DNA from: Verrucomicrobiia bacterium
GTDB taxonomy: Bacteria; Verrucomicrobiota; Verrucomicrobiia; Limisphaerales; DASXHY01
Assembly (NCBI GenBank): GCA_035629175.1
Contig: DASPIL010000107.1
Location: 124,001-188,000 of the forward strand
Direction: 5' to 3'
DNA: 64,000 bases
Made by a program: the position numbers and the translations under genes. The notes under the pieces were generated by a model. It had not been told where the DNA came from. It worked only from the letters and a program-made list of their open reading frames with translations, and searched no databases. How positions within the stretch are numbered: position 1 is the first letter of the stretch; each line of letters begins with the position of its first letter. Shown here in pieces: positions 59,737-64,000 of this stretch.

Positions 59737-60510
59737 TCAGGGGGAGGATTTTTCCTGTGACTCCAGCGTACGCAACGCGTCGCGATATTGCGCTGCCTGC
59801 TCGTAATCCTCCCGCTTCACTGCATCTCCAAGCGCCAGTTCCAGCTTTTCGCGCGCAGACAAGGGGCGATTATCCCGGATTTCCGCGAGCCACGCCTCCA
59901 AGGACTGAATCTCGCCGCTTTGTTCAATGAGTTCGGGACGCACCTGGTCGCGAAAGAAGGCGCGGATCCGTTCAACACCTTCTTCCACCTGGCTGATCGC
60001 CGTCGGATAATCTCCCGCCTCCAACGACTGCATCGCCTGGGCGCGGGTCTGGATCATGAGCAACTGGGGCTGGAATTGCTTGAGTGACCAGGCGACATCT
60101 TCGGATTCCGCGAACTTGCTGACGAATTCGAAAAGCGAAAGGTTGCGATCTGTGTCGCGCATGACGCTTTCGTAATCGCCGAGTTGGAGCATGCAGATGT
60201 AACGGTGATGATACTGCAGTGATTCCAATTGCAGCTTTGAACATTCTTCCGCCTTGAGCTTGAAGCCATCGGCGGAACCATCGTTTTCGGACACATGCTT
60301 TTCGAGTTTCGATTCATAAAACTCGAACAGTGAACCAAAGCCAAATGGCTGCTTACCGTCAGGGCGCCCCTCCGCGTTCATCTGCAGCAAACCGAGGTCG
60401 ACGCGCAGTTGAATCTTTTCAATTCCATCCCGGCCCTTGAACCTCCGAACAACCACTTGGCCCGGTTTGTAGTCCCAGTGCTCGAGAAGATGCGAGATAT
60501 CGAGGTCCAT
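59737..60510 (-). CDS. UVR-domain (UvrB/UvrC motif) protein
   Basis: A 257-residue cytoplasmic protein. The last ~40 residues carry a UVR motif (EKLELALGDAVKREDYEQAA, QYRDALRTLE) like that linking UvrB and UvrC and found in McsA and ClpC partners. The N terminus (MDLDISHLLEHWDYKPGQ, VVVRRFKGRDGIEKIQLRVD) looks like a conserved verrucomicrobial domain, followed by a long helical middle. There is no nuclease or helicase motif. ATG 60510 lies six bases after a promoter -10; the TTG at 60540 would place the start inside the promoter. Confidence 0.75.
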   Translation of the reverse strand: MDLDISHLLEHWDYKPGQVVVRRFKGRDGIEKIQLRVDLGLLQMNAEGRPDGKQPFGFGSLFEFYESKLEKHVSENDGSADGFKLKAEECSKLQLESLQYHHRYICMLQLGDYESVMRDTDRNLSLFEFVSKFAESEDVAWSLKQFQPQLLMIQTRAQAMQSLEAGDYPTAISQVEEGVERIRAFFRDQVRPELIEQSGEIQSLEAWLAEIRDNRPLSAREKLELALGDAVKREDYEQAAQYRDALRTLESQEKSSP

Positions 60511-60516
60511 GCCGCG

Positions 60517-60545
60517 AATATGACCGCCGCGTTTTATCAAGTCAA
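60517..60545 (-). promoter_or_regulatory. Sigma70-like promoter abutting the UVR-domain gene
   Basis: TTGACT (60545-60540), 17 bases, CATATT (60522-60517), then six bases to the ATG at 60510. The predicted transcript starts at the ATG itself. Confidence 0.5.
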
Positions 60546-60613
60546 CGCGTTGTAAACCCCAGTGTCTGTAGAAATAACGAGGGGTGGGAGAGACCCGGCC
60601 TCCTCTTCACTGC

Positions 60614-61597
60614 CTAATCGCGAACCACTAAAAAGACGCCTTCCTCTCCTGAATGCGCAACCCAGCGTTCACGCACAATGAGGCCGTGCTTTTGCAGTTC
60701 AGTTTCCAACAGGCCCGGCGTGTATCGATAGGAGAAAAACAAACGGAATGCATCACCGGGCGAGAACGAAAACGATTCACCTTCAACGCGGATCGAGCAT
60801 GCGCGTTGGAAAGAGAACGTTGCCTCAATGCGCTTCAATCCATTTCCGTCAGGTTCCACGACTGAGAAACGCAGTTCGCCGTCATGCGGTTCCACACCGT
60901 GGTCATACAGGAAACCGAAGAGCCATTCGCGCGTGGGAGCATTGTCATACTGCGGCAGCACCCGTCTGAGACCCTCCGCGTAATCAGGTCCCGGCGCCAG
61001 GTTCGCGCTGAAAAGCAGGAGATCGTCCCGCGACAGCATTGCCGCCAGCCGGGGCAGAATGACCGAGGGTTCGAAGTTGGGAATCATTCCGAAGAACGTC
61101 ACGAACCGCCGGGTTTCGCAACTGGAAGGTCGTGGAAACAGTTCCGCGGAATCCTGCACCGATGCAAGGTCGCACACAACAGGGGAGCAGTGGATGCTTG
61201 GAACGGCGTTCAGGATTGTCTCCCTTGCGGTCAAGACCATCGGTGTGCTGACGTCACAAGGAAAACAAGCGATGGCCTTGTTGGAACGTCGTAGCACTTG
61301 AAGGAACCGTGCGTCCTTATGCCCGCCGCCGCATCCCAGGGCGACCAATTCAACCTGGGATGCCAACAGCCGGGTTGCTGCGTATTCAAAGCCGCGATCG
61401 TAAACCGCTCGAATTTCCGGATCGTTATGCGCGGGAGAACACGCCTCGTGCACAGCCTGCCAGCGCGATGTCTGGCGGACGCTATCGTAGAGGAACTTGT
61501 GGTTAACTTTTTGGGTGCGAAACGATTCCAGCAACTCGGTTCGCAGGCGGCTCGGAAACTGGCTTTCGTGAATGAGAACCGAAACGGCGCGTGTCAT
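60614..61597 (-). CDS. EgtD-like (histidine-specific type) SAM methyltransferase
   Basis: A 327-residue protein with the length and layout of EgtD, the enzyme that trimethylates histidine for ergothioneine, and of the wider Methyltransf_33 family. The N-terminal part (FRTQKVNHKFLYDSVRQTSR) corresponds to the substrate lid. ELVALGCGGGHKDARFL is the SAM loop, and FVTFFGMIPNFEP fits the GxxxGN/F-type motif. No egtB-like sulfoxide synthase is nearby, so ergothioneine synthesis cannot be assumed. Confidence 0.7.
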   Translation of the reverse strand: MTRAVSVLIHESQFPSRLRTELLESFRTQKVNHKFLYDSVRQTSRWQAVHEACSPAHNDPEIRAVYDRGFEYAATRLLASQVELVALGCGGGHKDARFLQVLRRSNKAIACFPCDVSTPMVLTARETILNAVPSIHCSPVVCDLASVQDSAELFPRPSSCETRRFVTFFGMIPNFEPSVILPRLAAMLSRDDLLLFSANLAPGPDYAEGLRRVLPQYDNAPTREWLFGFLYDHGVEPHDGELRFSVVEPDGNGLKRIEATFSFQRACSIRVEGESFSFSPGDAFRLFFSYRYTPGLLETELQKHGLIVRERWVAHSGEEGVFLVVRD

Positions 61598-61654
61598 AGA
61601 AGCGTCAGGCGTCGATTCGGTGGCAGCCCAGCGACAGGTGAGTGCGGGATGAAC

Positions 61655-61924
61655 TTAATCATCTCTGCGAGTTGTCCGTGCGGCTGCAGCCGCCCGCTTC
61701 CACTTCACCTGGAACTCCAATTCCTCGGCGCCTTTCTCCCGCTCATGCTCAATGCTGAGAACGGCATCCTTGGGCAGGCGAATGCGTTCTCCTCCGACTT
61801 GAATGACGAATGGCTTGCCGGTTTCAAGCGCATCGGCCAGGCGGCGCAGTTTGAGAACGAACTCTTCGCGAGAAATGGATTTTTCAAGATCCCGATCCTT
61901 CCGGCTTTTAGGTTTCGCAGGCAT
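61655..61924 (-). CDS. Amphi-Trp domain protein
   Basis: An 89-residue protein. SREEFVLKLRRLADALETGK, PFVIQVGGERIRLPKD and EELEFQVKW form the amphi-Trp domain, a small beta/alpha fold of unknown function found in bacteria and archaea. A basic tail follows. ATG 61924 is preceded by a possible leaderless promoter. It overlaps the trailing frame of the alkC remnant. Confidence 0.8.
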   Translation of the reverse strand: MPAKPKSRKDRDLEKSISREEFVLKLRRLADALETGKPFVIQVGGERIRLPKDAVLSIEHEREKGAEELEFQVKWKRAAAAARTTRRDD

Positions 61925-61930
61925 GGCAAC

Positions 61931-61959
61931 GGTTTAGCCCAGTCCGACATGCGGCGCAA
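61931..61959 (-). promoter_or_regulatory. Possible promoter abutting the amphi-Trp gene
   Basis: TTGCGC (61959-61954), 17 bases, TAAACC (61936-61931), six bases, ATG (61924). It has the same spacing as the other candidate leaderless starts in this window, with a weaker match. Confidence 0.3.
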
Positions 61960-62013
61960 TGGCGAGATGACGTTCAGCAGGCTCTGTTGCGCAACTGCAA
62001 TGCTGCTTTCACT

Positions 62014-62346
62014 GTTATCTGGGTTCAAACCATACTTCCCAACAAATGCAACATGCGGCAAATAGAAGAACGTGTTCAAACCGAGGTCGGTGGTGCGAAT
62101 AACGGGCGGGGTCAGGGACGCAATGAGAATCTCCACCGCGGCTTCATACCTGGCCGGGAGATGGTTTCTCAATGCGCTGGCGAGATGTTGTCCGCGCTGC
62201 AGGATGCTCAGCGGTTCGAGTGCGTTCATCGCCGTACGCTGGAACGCAGAGCGATCGAACTTGCGGTGCACCAGGGAGATGTTGTGCGCCAGGCAGGCGA
62301 TCGCCTCGGGACCGAGCAACTCCTTGAGTGAACCGCCCTTCGACAT
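62014..62346 (-). pseudogene. Truncated AlkC-like DNA alkylation repair protein
   Basis: About 110 residues from ATG 62346 resemble the N terminus of AlkC/AlkD-type HEAT-repeat DNA glycosylases: SLKELLGPEAIACLAHNISL, FDRSAFQRTAMNALEPLSIL, FFYLPHVAFVGKYGLNPDN. The frame continues to 61705 but the downstream residues lose similarity and run antisense-like over the amphi-Trp gene. The catalytic C-terminal half is absent, so this is a decayed gene rather than a working glycosylase. Confidence 0.6.
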
Positions 62347-62445
62347 TGTGCATGTGGTGGACGGAAGGCTCGGATGCGGGCTCAGCTTCATGCACAGATT
62401 GAGCCGTTCGAACTCGCAGTTCGCAAGCCTGCATCGCGGGTCATC

Positions 62446-63120
62446 TCAACCCCGCGCCCGCGTCTTTGCTTCAAGCACCCCGCCGCCCGCCACCAGGATC
62501 ACCCGGTCATCCGGGGAGGGCGTCACCGTGTGGCCGCCGGTGAACCCACCAAACGCGGGCAATACACACTGATGCTTTTGGATCCAGAAACAGCGAAGCC
62601 GCAACCGCTGCCTTGCCATGCCGCGCGTCACCACGACGGGATGCACATGCCCGCAAAGCGCGTACCCTTCTGCGGGTTCATCGAGGGGATGATGATGCAG
62701 GAAAAACGGCGGCATTGCATGGCCCTCTTCAACCGTGTCGCAGCCCATCGTCCGCGCCACGCCGGCCGCGCGCCGATCGTGATTCCCCTTCACGAGAACG
62801 ACGCATGCGTCGAGCTGCGCGCGCCATTGCTGCAATTGTCGAAGGGTGTCTTCCTCACGCGCGTGTTCCGAGTGAAAGGTGTCTCCGAGAATGACGAGGC
62901 GTTCAGCGCCATACTCCGTCACCAACGCGCTCAGCCTGCTGATGTCGTCCGCCGTCGTTCCAGGCGGCACCCACCGAAGCGCATGGCGGAAGGTGGCGTC
63001 TTTTCCAAAGTGAACATCGGCCACGAACAGGGTGCGTGTGCGCGGCCAGAAGAGAGCGCGTTCCGCCAACGCCAGGACGTTTTCGCCTGCCACTTGAAAT
63101 TCCAGTTCCCGCTCAGGCAT
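62446..63120 (-). CDS. pdeM: PdeM-like metallophosphoesterase of the ligase-associated repair system
   Basis: A 224-residue calcineurin-like phosphoesterase. Metal ligands are visible in TLFVADVHFGKDATFR (Asp, His), LVILGDTFHSEH (Asp), LVKGNHDRRA (Asn-His), LHHHPL and LCGHVHPVV (His-x-His). Sequence and position directly behind an Lhr-type helicase match the ligase-associated DNA damage response endonuclease PdeM. ATG 63120 overlaps the helicase stop by eight bases, indicating coupled translation. Confidence 0.88.
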   Translation of the reverse strand: MPERELEFQVAGENVLALAERALFWPRTRTLFVADVHFGKDATFRHALRWVPPGTTADDISRLSALVTEYGAERLVILGDTFHSEHAREEDTLRQLQQWRAQLDACVVLVKGNHDRRAAGVARTMGCDTVEEGHAMPPFFLHHHPLDEPAEGYALCGHVHPVVVTRGMARQRLRLRCFWIQKHQCVLPAFGGFTGGHTVTPSPDDRVILVAGGGVLEAKTRARG

Positions 63121-64000
63121 GGGCGGGTTCCCGGCGCCTGCGCGGCCTTGTTTCACCCGCGCTCTCGATCACGAGCTCCATTCGCGCGACGCGATCGGCG
63201 AGCTCCTCAAGGCTGAGTTCCTGGCGAAAACGTTCGACGAAAATCGGGAACGCGAACGGCGACGGCGACTCAAGGTCAACGATTCGCATGCGGCTCGCGC
63301 TCATTTTCCGGAGCGCAGCCCGCAACCGGGTTTGTTCCAGTTGATTTTCCAGCACCTCGCGCGACGCCTGATGCAACAGGAGATTGGACGGTTCATACCG
63401 CTGAAAGACCTCATACAACAGGGATGAGGAGATCATCAGCTGCCGGGTGGATTTGCGCGAGCGCCCCACGCCTTCGTGCGTGAGCCCGGCGATTCGTGCA
63501 ATCTCCCTGAATTGTCGGCGGCTCATTTCGCCTGCATTGATGCTGGCGAGAATATCTTCGAGCAGGTTCTCATCACTCAACAATCCGTTTTCAAGGGAGC
63601 GCTCCAAATCCGCTTCGTCTGGCGAAAGCAGTTCCATCCCGTGATCGTTGAATGCCAGTGAAAAGGTGGTGGGATGCTGCCGTCCCAGGCGGTAGGCAAA
63701 CAACGCGCCCAGCCCCTCATGAACCAAACGTCCTTCGAATGGATAGATGAAGAGGTGATGTCCCTCGCGGCTCTTGAACTTCTCGATGAGCAGTTCGTCT
63801 GTGGCTGGAATGGCCGAGAGTTTCGACTGGATTTCCAGAACGCCCCGCAAGCGCTCCATCTCAGGCGTGTCGAAAATCCCGCGCCGCGCCGCGTCGAGCC
63901 GGGTTCGCATCCCTTCCGCGAGGCGCGTTGAGAGCGGCAGGCGCCCGCCCATCCATCGAGGCACGCCGCGCGGTCCCTTGCGGGCAAGCCGCACGTGGGC
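63113..64000 (-). CDS. Lhr-type ligase-associated DEAD/DEAH helicase (C-terminal part)
   Basis: The C-terminal ~295 residues of a large superfamily 2 helicase of the Lhr class; the frame is open at base 64000, so the N-terminal ATPase part lies outside. Recognisable are VRLARKGPRGVPRWMGGRLP, FKSREGHHLFIYPFEGRLVH, EGLGALFAYRLGR, NAGEMSRRQFREIARIAGL and SSSLLYEVFQRYEP, the last portion of ligase-associated Lhr proteins. Together with PdeM it usually accompanies a nuclease and an ATP-dependent DNA ligase; those would be sought just beyond this end. Confidence 0.88.
   Translation of the reverse strand, partial: AHVRLARKGPRGVPRWMGGRLPLSTRLAEGMRTRLDAARRGIFDTPEMERLRGVLEIQSKLSAIPATDELLIEKFKSREGHHLFIYPFEGRLVHEGLGALFAYRLGRQHPTTFSLAFNDHGMELLSPDEADLERSLENGLLSDENLLEDILASINAGEMSRRQFREIARIAGLTHEGVGRSRKSTRQLMISSSLLYEVFQRYEPSNLLLHQASREVLENQLEQTRLRAALRKMSASRMRIVDLESPSPFAFPIFVERFRQELSLEELADRVARMELVIESAGETRPRRRREPAHA

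Noticed and set aside
1-64000. tRNA, rRNA, CRISPR, insertion sequence or prophage
   Set aside because: No TPsiC-type GGTTCGAATCC with a matching cloverleaf, no regularly spaced repeats, and no transposase, integrase or phage protein was found on either strand by eye; a dedicated scan would settle it.

Overview
The window looks like a chromosomal segment of a Verrucomicrobiota bacterium, probably a soil or freshwater member of the Pedosphaera/Limisphaerales branch. This is inferred from gene content: a giant lamin-tail/CotH surface protein, a PEP-CTERM protein, a degenerate prepilin-like gene of the verrucomicrobial type, secreted beta-propeller and pectin-degrading enzymes, a DUF2752/GYF_2 membrane cluster, and dispersed intergenic repeats beginning TTTAACCACGGAT. 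The sequence is GC-rich and mostly core genome. No rRNA, tRNA, CRISPR array, insertion sequence or prophage was seen.

Layout. Bases 1-1146 hold the end of a CoA-transferase gene, followed by an MscS channel. Bases 2.9-17 kb form an accessory stretch: the 1803-residue LTD/CotH protein, a probably inactive phosphodiesterase fused to TPR and two GNAT-like domains, a PEP-CTERM protein, a bacterial-PH-domain membrane protein, a VapBC-like toxin-antitoxin pair and a secreted propeller protein, separated by gene-free spacers that carry the repeats. Bases 17-20 kb hold a tightly overlapping minus-strand set (DegT aminotransferase, prepilin-like remnant, HAD phosphatase, glycerol-1-phosphate dehydrogenase-like). 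An MsbA-like ABC exporter, DUF2752 and two GYF_2 proteins and a GH105 hydrolase follow. Bases 26.5-34.6 kb are housekeeping: mrp, a candidate structured RNA, pyrR-pyrB-lytic transglycosylase behind a PyrR-type leader, prs behind a possible attenuator, then rplY, pth, rpsF, ssb and rplI. Next come a PL10 pectate lyase, a class V aminotransferase, tRNA-modification genes, yraN-rnhB, a GT-C protein with a two-component system and corA, and an ECF-sigma/periplasmic-sensor cluster.

Bases 48.9-51 kb hold acetolactate synthase behind a clear leader-peptide attenuator: a short ORF with six consecutive Val codons, a competing hairpin and a GNRA-loop terminator. Bases 51.3-59.7 kb are an aa3-type cytochrome oxidase cluster: a cupredoxin, heme O and A synthases, subunits I, III, IV and II, two small membrane proteins, SCO and a DUF420 assembly factor. 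The end holds a UVR-domain protein, an EgtD-like methyltransferase, an amphi-Trp protein, an alkC remnant and the PdeM-Lhr DNA-repair pair, which runs off the window.

The most interesting signals are regulatory RNA. Three biosynthetic units (pyr, prs, ilvB) each have an intrinsic terminator directly ahead of the gene, with an alternative structure or sensor element upstream. Five genes have sigma70-like promoters whose -10 box lies only 6-8 bases before the start codon, suggesting leaderless transcripts. All family assignments come from reading motifs; no database search was run.
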